Notes under the pieces: model-generated | What the model saw: the letters and a program-made list of their open reading frames with translations, nothing else | The model's database searches: none | Told to the model about the DNA's origin: nothing | Origin: CAYZPW01 sp964480475 | GTDB lineage: Bacteria > B130-G9 | Assembly (NCBI GenBank): GCA_964480475.1 | Contig: CAYZPW010000006.1 | Location: forward strand, 1 to 55,911 | Length of the DNA: 55,911 bases | Direction of reading: 5' to 3' | Shown here: piece after piece, positions 42,567 through 52,154 of the stretch | How positions within the stretch are numbered: position 1 is the stretch's first letter | Layout: every line of letters starts with the position of its first letter | Position numbers and translations under genes: made by a program

Positions 42567-42657
42567 TTCGCGGGCCCGTGTCTAAGCGCGGAGTGAGCGG
42601 CAGTGGATATTCAGAACTGTCCGGTAGTAGCGGAGACAGCTGAATGCTGAGGCAGCA

Positions 42658-44145
42658 ATGGCGACGCTAGGCAAGCTGGTCAAGAATGTGGCGTTTCGGA
42701 CCGGGACAGAGGCCTTCAAGAAGCTTGTCAACCTGGGCTTCGTAGTGTTCGTGGCCAGGAAGCTCGGCGCGGACGGACTCGGCCGCTACAGCTTCCTGCT
42801 GGTGCTGACGAGCATCCTGGGTCTGATCGCCGACTGCGGCTTCTCAGCCCTCATGCTAAGGGAGGTTGCGACCAGGCGGGACGAGGCCCGGGAGCTTCTG
42901 GGCGCTTCGATGCTCCTCAAGGCACTTCTGTCGGGCGTTGTATTCGGGCTTCTGTGGGTGATCATCCACGGTCTGAACGCGAAAGGCGGCGCTGCAACTG
43001 GAGCGATGACAGGCCACACCGAGGCATATCTCTTCGCCGCGTACTGCATCTTGCTATCGTTCATGGAGATGTTCAACACCTTCTTCGTTGTCGATCAGCG
43101 GCTTGACCTGGATGCGGTTACGAACGTTGTGCAGCGCGGAGGGGCCGTCCTTCTGGGCGTCGTCTTGGTTCTGCACGGAATGGGCATCAAGGGGATTGGC
43201 TATGCCTTTGCTGTGGCGACGGCAACTGCGGCCGCTCTGGCACTCGGAATGGTCATGAAGAGATTTGGTCGGCCCATCTTCAGAATAGATGCCGCTCTGT
43301 TCAAATCGCTCATGAAAGAGGCGATCCCACTTGCTTTGACGCTCTTTTTCTCCACCGTCTATTTCCGGATAGACCAGGTAATGCTCGGATGGATGAGGTC
43401 CGAGACGGAATTGGGCTGGTATTCGGCCGCCTATCGCGTGTTCGAGGTTACAGCACTGGTGCCTTCCATTCTAATGCTGATCGCGTTGCCCATCTTCTCG
43501 CGCCTCGCCAAGGAATCCAAAAAGATGTTGGTGCGTGCTGGGCAGCAAATGCTGGTCATTCTTCTTACGCTTGGAGTCGCTATATCCGTCATGGTAGCGC
43601 TTGCGGCTCCGAAGATAGTTGCGCTGTTCGGGCGGGATTTCGGGACGGAGTCGAGCCAGGCACTCACGGTGTTGATGCTGACAGTAGTGCCCATCTTCTG
43701 CAACTTAGTGTTCACGACCCTGTTCATCGCCATCGGCAAGCAAGTCAGGCTGATGTATTGCTTCATGGCAGGGGCGCTAGTCAATATCGCGCTGAATTAC
43801 CTGATGATCCCGCCCTGGGGCTATCTTGGTGCAGCGTCTTCTACGCTAATATCGGAGCTTCTCCTTTTCGCACTCGTCGCGTACCTCCTGAGCCAGTATC
43901 TCTCTGGATGGCAACTGAGGGCAGTTCTACTACGACCGTTTGCTTCGGCGGTCTTGGCTTTCGCGCTGACCTACGCTTTGGGGCTTTGGGGAAACCGGCC
44001 AGCGTTTGCGGCTGTGTGGCTTGTGCTTTTGGGCGGCGGAATCGCCGTGTCACGCGCGATCAATTGGCACGAACTGGCCCTACTGCGCGGTGCTGCGGAT
44101 GTCCCCCCGCATTCCGATGTCGGGGACCCAGGGGATGGGGGCTAG
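42658..44145 (+). CDS. Oligosaccharide/lipid-linked glycan flippase (Wzx/MviN-like)
   Basis: 495 residues with about 14 hydrophobic helices, a MOP-superfamily transporter. The N-terminus TLGKLVKNVAFRTGTEAFKKLVNLGFVVFVARKLGADGLGRYSFL is the Polysacc_synt signature, moving lipid-linked sugars across the inner membrane. GIKGIGYAFAVATATAAAL and PWGYLGAASSTLISELLL repeat the helix-pair motif. There is only a weak ribosome site. The end overlaps the convergent ligase gene by 66 bp. The radical SAM gene is 91 bp upstream. Confidence 0.85.
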   Translation: MATLGKLVKNVAFRTGTEAFKKLVNLGFVVFVARKLGADGLGRYSFLLVLTSILGLIADCGFSALMLREVATRRDEARELLGASMLLKALLSGVVFGLLWVIIHGLNAKGGAATGAMTGHTEAYLFAAYCILLSFMEMFNTFFVVDQRLDLDAVTNVVQRGGAVLLGVVLVLHGMGIKGIGYAFAVATATAAALALGMVMKRFGRPIFRIDAALFKSLMKEAIPLALTLFFSTVYFRIDQVMLGWMRSETELGWYSAAYRVFEVTALVPSILMLIALPIFSRLAKESKKMLVRAGQQMLVILLTLGVAISVMVALAAPKIVALFGRDFGTESSQALTVLMLTVVPIFCNLVFTTLFIAIGKQVRLMYCFMAGALVNIALNYLMIPPWGYLGAASSTLISELLLFALVAYLLSQYLSGWQLRAVLLRPFASAVLAFALTYALGLWGNRPAFAAVWLVLLGGGIAVSRAINWHELALLRGAADVPPHSDVGDPGDGG

Positions 44146-47100
44146 AACTATCTTGTCGAACCATGCGTCAGCCCAAGCCTGCTCCAACACTAGAAAAAGG
44201 ACAACAAACCTCGCTTGCTGAGGCGGGGTGAAATACTCCAGGAAATACTCCCACTCGCACTCGCGCTCGTTGCTGCGGTTCCTATTGAAGAAGAGCTTGC
44301 GCCCATTCTGGTCGTAGAACTCTTTGCCGACATACGCGCCAGATTTTGAAGCCCATATCCCGTAGAAGAGGATGTAGCCATTGCTGGAATCGACGGGCAT
44401 CCTCTCGGAATAGCCGACTGCCCTCGAAACGCTCGCATCAGTGTTCAGGATAAAGGCCTCAGGCCCAGATGACGGACCTGATTTCGGCTCCGGCCCTGCG
44501 AGCAGGGGAGCGCCTTCGGTCATTCTAAAAGCACCCCGGCCTCTAACAAGGTTGGCGGTGTCCTTGACCAGAACAAGCCGACCACCACATCTTAGGACTT
44601 GGCCCCCCAAGTCCTGCAAGAGCTCCACCGAGCATTGACCCAACCCAGGCAGCGGCTGCAAATCCCAAACGACCGTTAGCGCCACGTTCTTCTCCCATTG
44701 GACAGAGAGCTCGTCAATCGATATACCCCGCAGGATTCCTCTAGACACGTTGCCCGGCAAGTACGGCATATCGCTACTCACACATCGCATCAGAAAGACC
44801 TTCTTAAGCTCGTATTCCGGCTTGAAGTTCTTGACATTCTGTAGAACCCATTCGATGCCTTCCTCATCATCATTGGCGTCATAAAGCCTCAACAGATTCA
44901 CAAGTGGCCGAGCGTCGTGAGAATCCAGTAAGAATGCTTCTCTGTACTCTCTCTCGGCCTCGTCGAGTGTGCCCAGCCTTTCAAGGGATTCCCCCCTGAA
45001 ATAGTAGGCTTGCGGTACATTAACACCCATCTTTCTGGCTCTCTTGAACATCTCTTGCGCCTGATGATGCTGCCCGTAGTTCAGGAAGAGCTTGCCCATC
45101 AGATACAGGTCCTTGCTGCGCTCCCAGGCAGGGACATCTTCCTTCTTCGAGAGCTCAAGCGATAGCGAAAGAATGCGGTCCCCAACGCCTCGGAAACCTG
45201 GGTCGAGCCTTCTGACCCTCTCAAAACACTTCCTGGCCAGGAACAGGTCCCCCTGGCTCTCGTAGTATTCCCCGAGCCTGAACACCGCCTCAATCTCGAA
45301 CTCATCCATCTCGATGATCTCGGTCAACGTCCGGGCCGCGTCGTGCTTCGTACCTCGCTGCCCCTGAACCTCTGCAATCAGCTTTAAAACGCGCACCGAA
45401 GGGGCAAGCTCTCGCGCCTCATTCAGGCAGCCGAGCGCCAGGTCAAACCGTCCGCTCTCCGCGAAGCTCTGACCGAGCCGGAGGTATATTTCACCGAGCC
45501 GTCGATTGTAACGGTTCATTTGGGTATATGCATACGCGCGGCTGAAGCCCCGTATGGCCTCGAATACATACCCCAGCCTCAGTGAGTTCTCTGAAGATGA
45601 GACAAGAAGGACGGGGACATTGTAAGTTAAGCGCGACGCCTTATATAGTGCCTGGGCGTCTTCAAGCTTTCCCGTGGTTGACAGGCAGAGCCCCATCTTG
45701 AAGAGAAGCCGGCCATCGTCCGGTTGCAGTGCAGCGGCGAACCCATATCTATGGAACGCCTGTTCAGTAGAGCCTGCTTTGCGCAGCCTGTCGCCAACGC
45801 AGCCGTGATAATCCGCGATGAGAGCCTTGATTGGACTCATCAGGGCCCAAATCGCTCCCGCAAAGACAGCAAGCGTCAGGAGCAATCTGGCAGGACGTCC
45901 GGGCGTCCTGACAATCCTCACCGGGCTACCACTGCCCTGCCGAGTCAGGGACGAATTCCGCAATCTCATCGAAGGCCCGATTACGAACGCAACTGCTGTC
46001 AGACCAAGTGTCGCTGTTGGAGCGATGTGAAACGGAAAGCTGGTAAGCCCATTTACGAGTATTATGGCGAGAGAAGTTAGAGCGGACACGACAATTATAC
46101 ACTCGTCGTTTGCCGAGGCGTCGTTCTTGTTCCTCAGCGCCCGCCTGAGGCTGGTGATCCCAAATCTGAATACCGACACCATGAGAAAAGCGAAGCAGAA
46201 CAGGCCAATTGCGCCGGTTTCCGCAGCCATCTGCAAGTATTCGTTGTGAGCGTGTGCAAGCCCGCCCTTGGGTGAGATTCTGACTTGCTCGGGCGGCGAA
46301 TGTTGCATCTTTTTGAGGTTCTGCTGCACCTGAAAGTCAAGATACCGATACTTGAAGGCGCCAAGACCATGACCCAGGACGGGCGATTCCTCAATCATGG
46401 CCTTTGTGTTCGACCACATAGACAGCCTCCTGTCGAAGCTGCCCCGTTCGGAGTATCGTTCAAGCACGCCGGCGTACTTGGCAAAAACGCCGACGTAAAT
46501 CAGAACCACGGCAAGGAAGACCAACCCTACGGTCAGCTTCTCCTTGCGAAGATGAGGCGTCCTCCCGGCGGCGATCGTGAGCAGACCCAAGAACACGCCG
46601 AATCCCAGAATGGTTGAAATGGCGGGCGCCCTTGTCATCGTCACCAGTAGGGCCACAACGAGAAATGCGAGCACGACCCCCATCGCAACCTTCTTCACCC
46701 GCGATCTCCCAATAAGAAGCACGGCCAGCACAAATGGCACCGTGGCGGAGATGTATTCAGACACAAAAACCGGATTGCCGAGAAACCCCATCACTTTGCG
46801 GCGTCCAGCGACCAGGGATTCACCCACCTCCTCGATCGGGACCGCAAAAACAACGTCCCAGCCGAACGATTGTGCAATTGCCATCCCCGCATTCACAACG
46901 CCGGCAAAGATCAGCACGAACAAGACCGATAGCGGCTTCACCGTCCGCTTCCTGAAGGCCTCGGCAACAATCAGAGCGAACAAAAAGCCCAATGCGACGT
47001 CGAGAAACGTCGCTCTCGCCTCGAATAGGGCCCCTCCCCGGACCAGCGCCAGCGCAAGACTCAAGAGGACCAGCAGAAGAGGCAGCCTTAGGGGCTTGCC

Positions 47101-47316
47101 AAGCGAGGCTAACTCGAGACGCAAAGAACCTCTTGAGATGGACCCGGCAACAAAGAACGACGCCAGCATCACCGCAAGAAACCGAAACAACAGCTCCTTG
47201 CCGTAGTTAAGGGACCAGAAAGGCCAGAGACTGAAGAACACTGGCCCAAGCAGAAGAACTAACGTAACCGTAAGGCGCGTCGCAAGGTGGTATGTATCTC
47301 TCTGAAATAGCTGCAT
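44080..47316 (-). CDS. O-antigen ligase-like membrane protein with TPR and C-terminal beta domain
   Basis: 1078 residues. The first 420 are an O-antigen ligase/Wzy polytopic domain with 11-12 helices; the large external loop has RRKVMGFLGNPVFVSEYISA and, near its end, GHGLGAFKYRYLDFQ and GLAHAHNEYLQMAAETGAIGL (the H-N-E-x-L signature). A further helix lies near residue 475. About 510-850 are TPR repeats (AFHRYGFAAALQPDDGRLLFKMGLCL, YFRGESLERLGTLDEAEREYREAF). The last 170 form a beta-sandwich resembling a carbohydrate-binding module. The fusion suggests a ligase joining a polymer to lipid or protein, possibly a protein O-oligosaccharyltransferase. Confidence 0.85.
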   Translation of the reverse strand: MQLFQRDTYHLATRLTVTLVLLLGPVFFSLWPFWSLNYGKELLFRFLAVMLASFFVAGSISRGSLRLELASLGKPLRLPLLLVLLSLALALVRGGALFEARATFLDVALGFLFALIVAEAFRKRTVKPLSVLFVLIFAGVVNAGMAIAQSFGWDVVFAVPIEEVGESLVAGRRKVMGFLGNPVFVSEYISATVPFVLAVLLIGRSRVKKVAMGVVLAFLVVALLVTMTRAPAISTILGFGVFLGLLTIAAGRTPHLRKEKLTVGLVFLAVVLIYVGVFAKYAGVLERYSERGSFDRRLSMWSNTKAMIEESPVLGHGLGAFKYRYLDFQVQQNLKKMQHSPPEQVRISPKGGLAHAHNEYLQMAAETGAIGLFCFAFLMVSVFRFGITSLRRALRNKNDASANDECIIVVSALTSLAIILVNGLTSFPFHIAPTATLGLTAVAFVIGPSMRLRNSSLTRQGSGSPVRIVRTPGRPARLLLTLAVFAGAIWALMSPIKALIADYHGCVGDRLRKAGSTEQAFHRYGFAAALQPDDGRLLFKMGLCLSTTGKLEDAQALYKASRLTYNVPVLLVSSSENSLRLGYVFEAIRGFSRAYAYTQMNRYNRRLGEIYLRLGQSFAESGRFDLALGCLNEARELAPSVRVLKLIAEVQGQRGTKHDAARTLTEIIEMDEFEIEAVFRLGEYYESQGDLFLARKCFERVRRLDPGFRGVGDRILSLSLELSKKEDVPAWERSKDLYLMGKLFLNYGQHHQAQEMFKRARKMGVNVPQAYYFRGESLERLGTLDEAEREYREAFLLDSHDARPLVNLLRLYDANDDEEGIEWVLQNVKNFKPEYELKKVFLMRCVSSDMPYLPGNVSRGILRGISIDELSVQWEKNVALTVVWDLQPLPGLGQCSVELLQDLGGQVLRCGGRLVLVKDTANLVRGRGAFRMTEGAPLLAGPEPKSGPSSGPEAFILNTDASVSRAVGYSERMPVDSSNGYILFYGIWASKSGAYVGKEFYDQNGRKLFFNRNRSNERECEWEYFLEYFTPPQQARFVVLFLVLEQAWADAWFDKIVLAPIPWVPDIGMRGDIRSTAQ

Positions 47317-47600
47317 CGCGTGTCAAAACTCAATAAACCGAGATTGTCGCTCCAGATTCAACTACTCCAGACAAAAACAGCGAAGAATCACCAACCTCTT
47401 TATCGGCAACACAAGGTTGTCCATCTTCTCCATAGCATCCATGAGACGATCCATAGAAGGCGTCGGTCAGCCGTCCTTGGGACACAAAAACCCATCTCCA
47501 GAGAACTAATACAACAAATATCAGAACAAGCCAAAGCTATCTTGGCAAACGGCCCGGGTCTTCCGCCTAGCTTGCTCTGCAACGTGGGCTGAAGGTCTGT
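47317..47600. other. Intergenic region without recognised content
   Basis: 284 bp between two minus-strand genes. It is AT-richer than its neighbours. The one 90-codon frame has no homology signal that I see; no terminator-grade hairpin was identified. Confidence 0.4.
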
Positions 47601-49277
47601 CTAATCGTCTTCTCTCGTGTCCTGGAGTTTGTGCGAGCAGAGCTCCTCCAATCCGGGCCGCTCGCGCAGGAGCGCAAGGAATTCCTCAACAACAGAGAGG
47701 TCGAACTGGAGTCCCGCGCATCTTACGAGCTCGTTCTGGGCCTGCTGAGGCTCCATCGCTGGCCTGAAAGGCCGGTCGGACCGCATCGCAATGTATGCCT
47801 CAACGACGCGATGAATCCGGACTGAAAGCGGCAGCTTAGCCCCAGGCAGCTTGTCAGGATAGCCCTGGCCGTTCAGGTCTTCGTGGTGGTGCCGGACGAG
47901 CTTCACGAAACCACTCGGCCCATGAACGGGCCGAAGCAGCTGCTCGCTGATCGCGGGGTGCTCCTTGATGTTGAGCATCTCCTCATTATCAAGTGTCGCG
48001 GGCTTCCTGAGAATCTTCTCATCAATCGCCTCGACGCCGATATCATGCCAGAGACAGAGCATCTTCAGGTCCTCAAGTTCCGCTTCAGAAAGGCCTATCT
48101 TGTTCCCAAGAATGCTGCCGATATGTGCGATGCTCTCCGTCCGAGCGGGCTCGTAGCCTGAACGTTTCTCCGCGTCATGCCTCATCTGCTCCAAGAGCGC
48201 CTTGTATTTCTTCAGGAACTCTCCCCTAGAAACAGAAGACGAAGTATCCGAGTCGGTCAGGCTTATCATCTTGGTTCCGTTTGCATACTCCTCAACAACG
48301 GGCGAAATGATTGAGGCGAGTGTCTGCGTCGCCTCCTGGACCTCAGATACAGCCTTCTCGATATCTTCGAGCCTCGGTTCGATCTCATTCAGATCATCCT
48401 TAACCATTTGGCGCCGGAGCACTCCAACGCTTGAAAGAACAACTGAGAGCGGGTTGTTGATCTGATGGTTGACGGCTACGGCGGTCTCGACAATGGTCTG
48501 AACCTTCTGCGCCAAGGCGAGTTTCGCATAAAGATGGCTGTGCACGAGCGCAGCAGCTATCTGGCTTGCAAGTATCCCGAGAATACGGCCCGCGTAAGGC
48601 CGAGGGCCGCTACCAGAACCAACGAGCGTAACCGCACCTATCGGCCTGCCTGACGCCAGAAGCGGCAAACACACCAGCTGCCCAAGCCCCGCCGATGCTC
48701 CAACGGGCTCATCCGCGCCGGAGGAGATAACTGGCTCACACGTATTCACGGCCCTAATCGCAAGCTCGAGTACCGAGGGTTCAGCACCCGGCGCATCCTT
48801 TGAGAAAAAGACCGCGGCTGTCTCGGCATTCGTCTTCAGGGCGCGAAGAACAGGGGCCTCCGTCTCTTCATCGACCAGGAATAGGTAGCACGAGTCCGCG
48901 CCCGCCTCCTCGGCCAGGACCTCAGACGCAAGCCGACAGGTCTCACCGAGGTCCAGGGTTGAGCTCAGCGCATCAGAGACCCTACGCATTGACGACAGCT
49001 CCTCGATCTTCTCTGAGTAAAGCCGGTTGGCGCCGGCAAGCGCCTCCACAAGTGCTATCATCTTGATGGAGTGGTCGCGCAGCAACTCCGACATCTTGGA
49101 CAGCGCGGACCTAAATCGCGTGCCCAGCTCTGTGCGGCATTCCGGAAGCGGCTCGTCAAATGCCCTGCGCTTGAGGATGCGCTCAATCTCCTCAACGAGA
49201 CTCAGAAGGTCGCGTTGCAGGTCTGTATCATCCCGACCGGCGCTGTTGCTGTCAGACATTCGGCCCTGCACTACCAT
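47601..49277 (-). CDS. GAF / DHp-like / HD-GYP signalling protein
   Basis: 558 residues. A coiled N-terminus (1-105) leads to a GAF domain (about 110-245, ADSCYLFLVDEETEAPVL ... GLGQLVCLPLLASGRPIGAVTLVG). Next is AVNHQINNPLSVVLSSVGVLRRQ, which looks just like a histidine-kinase dimerisation helix with its phosphate-accepting His (residue 271), but no ATP-binding domain follows. Instead an HD-GYP-like domain comes: LWHDIGVEAIDEKILRKP (HD near 411) and HHHEDLNGQGYPD (GYP near 471). It could degrade cyclic-di-GMP under control of a partner kinase. The start at ATG 49277 (AGGAG close upstream) overlaps the HDOD gene end by 7 nt; a GTG at 49271 is possible. Confidence 0.83.
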   Translation of the reverse strand: MVVQGRMSDSNSAGRDDTDLQRDLLSLVEEIERILKRRAFDEPLPECRTELGTRFRSALSKMSELLRDHSIKMIALVEALAGANRLYSEKIEELSSMRRVSDALSSTLDLGETCRLASEVLAEEAGADSCYLFLVDEETEAPVLRALKTNAETAAVFFSKDAPGAEPSVLELAIRAVNTCEPVISSGADEPVGASAGLGQLVCLPLLASGRPIGAVTLVGSGSGPRPYAGRILGILASQIAAALVHSHLYAKLALAQKVQTIVETAVAVNHQINNPLSVVLSSVGVLRRQMVKDDLNEIEPRLEDIEKAVSEVQEATQTLASIISPVVEEYANGTKMISLTDSDTSSSVSRGEFLKKYKALLEQMRHDAEKRSGYEPARTESIAHIGSILGNKIGLSEAELEDLKMLCLWHDIGVEAIDEKILRKPATLDNEEMLNIKEHPAISEQLLRPVHGPSGFVKLVRHHHEDLNGQGYPDKLPGAKLPLSVRIHRVVEAYIAMRSDRPFRPAMEPQQAQNELVRCAGLQFDLSVVEEFLALLRERPGLEELCSHKLQDTREDD

Positions 49278-50143
49278 ATACTCCTGAAAAACTCGTTAAT
49301 CTCAGGCTGCTTCTCCATAAGCCGCTTTTCAACTTCCTCTAATTGGTCTGAAGTTATGCGGAATTGGGTGAGCTCATCGTCGCTGATCTCAGGGACCCTT
49401 ACCTCGCCGGTCCAACCCAGCCCTCGCAACTTGCAGATTTTCTCAGCCAGATACACAGCACCCACAAGATCGCCCTTGTCGAGTGCGGTTCTGTCGTGGT
49501 GAAAAGCTATTGTATCCTGTAGGTCATCCGGTAGGCTCCACATCCTCGCCAGAAATGAGCCGGCCGCCTGATGGTCAAGGCCAAATGCCCTCTCCTCTGC
49601 CTCAGGCAACGACAATCCGCCGTCCTTAATCATCTCAACAACCGCGACCGACTCCGACGGAAACAACCGAAGAAGGGCGAGCCTGCCAATGTCGTGAATC
49701 AGCCCTGACGTAAATGCAGCATCCGGCTCACTAACACGGGCTATTGAGGCAAGCTGCTTCGCACAGAACGCGACAGCCAAGAAATGCGTCCAGAGTCCGG
49801 CCTTGTTTATGCCTATTAGGTCGCTCGAGTCGTGAAAAGTGTTGAATATCGAGACTCCAAGAGCCAGGGCCTTGACGGTCTCGACGCCGAGGAGAACCAT
49901 CGCGTGCTCAACGCTTCTGACCTCCTTCTGAAACCCATAATAGGGCGAATTGGCAAGCTTTAGCATCTTGGTGGCCAGAGCCGGGTCCTCCGAAACGGTC
50001 TGCGATATCTTGGCCATCGACAACCTCGGGTCCGAGAGGGCGTCCAGCATCCGATAAAGTGCAACCGGCAAAGTCGGTAGCTCTGACAGCCTCTTGAGTA
50101 CGAACTTGACCTCGTCGGACCCAGCGCTCGAATGCACTATCAC
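49271..50143 (-). CDS. HDOD-domain protein
   Basis: 290 residues. The HDOD domain fills 12-220: LPTLPVALYRMLDALSDPRLSM, VSEDPALATKMLKLANSPYYGF, SVEHAMVLLGVETVKALAL, with a retained GLIHDIGRLALLRLFP HD pair. Such proteins act as regulators downstream of two-component systems. The ATG overlaps the upstream kinase stop (4 nt). Confidence 0.9.
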   Translation of the reverse strand: MIVHSSAGSDEVKFVLKRLSELPTLPVALYRMLDALSDPRLSMAKISQTVSEDPALATKMLKLANSPYYGFQKEVRSVEHAMVLLGVETVKALALGVSIFNTFHDSSDLIGINKAGLWTHFLAVAFCAKQLASIARVSEPDAAFTSGLIHDIGRLALLRLFPSESVAVVEMIKDGGLSLPEAEERAFGLDHQAAGSFLARMWSLPDDLQDTIAFHHDRTALDKGDLVGAVYLAEKICKLRGLGWTGEVRVPEISDDELTQFRITSDQLEEVEKRLMEKQPEINEFFRSIW

Positions 50144-51657
50144 GCGCGCCTCCGCTCACCCTTTTGAGGCACAGCAACTGGCCCATCGCAGATCGGCAGC
50201 TTGACTAGCACCTCCGTTCCGGTCGTTTCTTTGCTGTTCAGGACTATGTCACCGTTGTGCTCTTTGACTATTCCATACGCGACGCTCAGGCCCAGGCCGG
50301 TGCCCTTACCAGACCTCTGAGTCGTAAAGAACGGATCAAATACCCTACTCAGGTTGAACTCAGGAATGCCTACACCATTGTCACACACAGAGAACACCAT
50401 CGAGTCCTCCTCCCTTGCCGTCTTGATCTCGATTCTCTTGTCGTCAAGCCCCTGAACCGCCTGGTATGCATTCTTCAATAGATTGACGAAAATCTGCTGA
50501 ACTTGAACGCTATCTGCAAACAGGTCCGGCAAGTCATCCGCCAGGTGTAGGTTCACCTGGACCTTGTTTTTCTTCAGCTGGAACTCCATCAAAGAGAGCG
50601 CATCCTGGAGAACTTTGTTGAGGTTGAAGTAGCTCCGTAGAGGCTTTCTATGCCTCGAAAACCCCAGCAGGGCCTCAATAATACTCTTTGCCTTCAGGGC
50701 CGAATCCTCGATCACACGGAGCCGCTGTCTGGTCTTGTCATCCTTCGCCGAACGCTGCATCAGCTCCGCATAGCCCAAAATCGGGCCCAGCTTGTTGTTG
50801 AGCTCGTGCGCGACACTGCCCACCAGCTCGCCGATCGCCGCAAGCTTCTCTCTCTCAATGAGCTTACGCTGCATGTCGAGCATCTCAGTCATATCTCGCA
50901 TGATGACGACGGCTCGCGTTTGGGAATTAACCTCGATCAAGGAGATGCAGATCGAAACCTCCAACGTTCTGTCGGCCGCACCAATCATCTTAACACTGAT
51001 TCTCCTCGTTTCCCCGACCGCTGCATCCAGCGCCCGTTTGAGCTTCTCCCGGTCCTCTCTACTCTTGGCCAAACTATAGACCGTGCTCGACCGCAGCTGC
51101 TCACCGCTCTTCTCAAACATCTCCTGCCCGGCGCGATTGATCGAGAGAATCCTTCCGGTCAAATCAAGAACTAAGACCGCCTCACCGGCGTTTTCTATTA
51201 CCTTTTCCAGGTAGTCCTTTGTCTGACGAACTTGTTCTTCAAGCCGCTTTTTCTCTGCCTTTAACCGGTGCTGCTTCAACGCCCTCTGAACCACGATCGG
51301 AAGCGCCTCGAGAAACCGCATATCTGGCGTCTTGGCCAAGTAGTCGCAGGCGCCGTGCTTCATCGCATCAACCGCGACACTTTCGTCGCCATGTCCGGTT
51401 ACCATCAGTATCGGGACGTCCAGGTTCATCTCCTTGATGCGCTCCATGACCGTCAGACCGTCCATGCCTGGAAGTGTGTAGTCCAAAATGATCAGGTCAA
51501 ACCGGGATTTGACAACGATTGCCAGGCACTCGTCCGGTCCATAGACTTGAGCAACCGAGTAGCTGCCGGGGGACTTCAGGATCGCGTCCTTTTGAAGATC
51601 GTTGTGGTCAGAATCGTCGTCAACTATGAGAATCCTTCTACTTGGCTCTTCACTCAT
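50140..51657 (-). CDS. Hybrid sensor: receiver-PAS-histidine kinase
   Basis: 505 residues. The receiver domain (8-125) has ILIVDDDSDH, phospho-acceptor Asp in LIILDYTLPGMDG and a conserved Thr-Lys pair (MVTGHGD, LAKTPD). A coiled linker precedes PAS (150-260, AGEAVLVLDLTGRILSINRAGQEMF). The kinase DHp carries VGSVAHELNNKLGPILGYAEL; the ATPase part shows LLKNAYQAV (N-box), VCDNGVGIP (G1) and GKGTGLGLSVAYGIV (G2). No transmembrane segment, so cytoplasmic. The input is probably phosphate from a partner kinase. Confidence 0.92.
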   Translation of the reverse strand: MSEEPSRRILIVDDDSDHNDLQKDAILKSPGSYSVAQVYGPDECLAIVVKSRFDLIILDYTLPGMDGLTVMERIKEMNLDVPILMVTGHGDESVAVDAMKHGACDYLAKTPDMRFLEALPIVVQRALKQHRLKAEKKRLEEQVRQTKDYLEKVIENAGEAVLVLDLTGRILSINRAGQEMFEKSGEQLRSSTVYSLAKSREDREKLKRALDAAVGETRRISVKMIGAADRTLEVSICISLIEVNSQTRAVVIMRDMTEMLDMQRKLIEREKLAAIGELVGSVAHELNNKLGPILGYAELMQRSAKDDKTRQRLRVIEDSALKAKSIIEALLGFSRHRKPLRSYFNLNKVLQDALSLMEFQLKKNKVQVNLHLADDLPDLFADSVQVQQIFVNLLKNAYQAVQGLDDKRIEIKTAREEDSMVFSVCDNGVGIPEFNLSRVFDPFFTTQRSGKGTGLGLSVAYGIVKEHNGDIVLNSKETTGTEVLVKLPICDGPVAVPQKGERRRA

Positions 51658-52154
51658 TGCCCAATTCCTTTCTGCATTGGCAACGCACTGATCGTTGACC
51701 AGTATCTTCCCAGGCCTGATATCCTAGCCAAGAACTCGCCAAAGCTGGCCGGCTTCATGACATAATCATTGGCGCCCAGTTCAGCGGTCTGTTTGACCGT
51801 ATCAGCGCTCTGTGAAGTTGTAAGAATGATGATCGGAATTGTGGAAAATCGTTTCTCGCTTCGTATGGTTTTGAGGACTTCTAGTCCGTTCTGACCCGGC
51901 AGATTGAGGTCCAGAAGTATCAGTCCGGGCCTCGGGGAAAGCGCCCTGTCTTCGTACTTCCCTTTCCTGAACACATAGTCCAGGGCCGTCTGGCCGTTCT
52001 CAATCAACACAACCTTCTTGACACTGCCAACCTCGCGCAGAGCGTCGATGACAAGTTCTGCGTGATCCCGCTCGTCCTCAACCATCAAAATGAGGTCGAT
52101 CAGCCCAGCCTCCTCGTTCCCGCAAGGATTCAGATCAATTACTCTCTCAGTCAT
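51654..52154 (-). CDS. Stand-alone response regulator (Rcp1 type)
   Basis: 166 residues, a receiver domain only: LILMVEDERDHAELVIDALRE, LDYVFRKGKYEDR, Asp in LILLDLNLPGQNGLEVL, LTTSQS and VMKPAS. The YVFRKGKY stretch is typical of phytochrome-linked Rcp1 regulators. No output domain, so it relays phosphate, probably from the upstream kinase with which it overlaps by 4 nt. Confidence 0.92.
   Translation of the reverse strand: MTERVIDLNPCGNEEAGLIDLILMVEDERDHAELVIDALREVGSVKKVVLIENGQTALDYVFRKGKYEDRALSPRPGLILLDLNLPGQNGLEVLKTIRSEKRFSTIPIIILTTSQSADTVKQTAELGANDYVMKPASFGEFLARISGLGRYWSTISALPMQKGIGQ

Noticed and set aside
46577..47206. 209-codon plus-strand frame opposite the ligase
   Set aside because: Ser/Thr/Arg-rich, no motif; complement of membrane helices.
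47320..47592. 90-codon plus-strand frame
   Set aside because: No homology signal or ribosome site.
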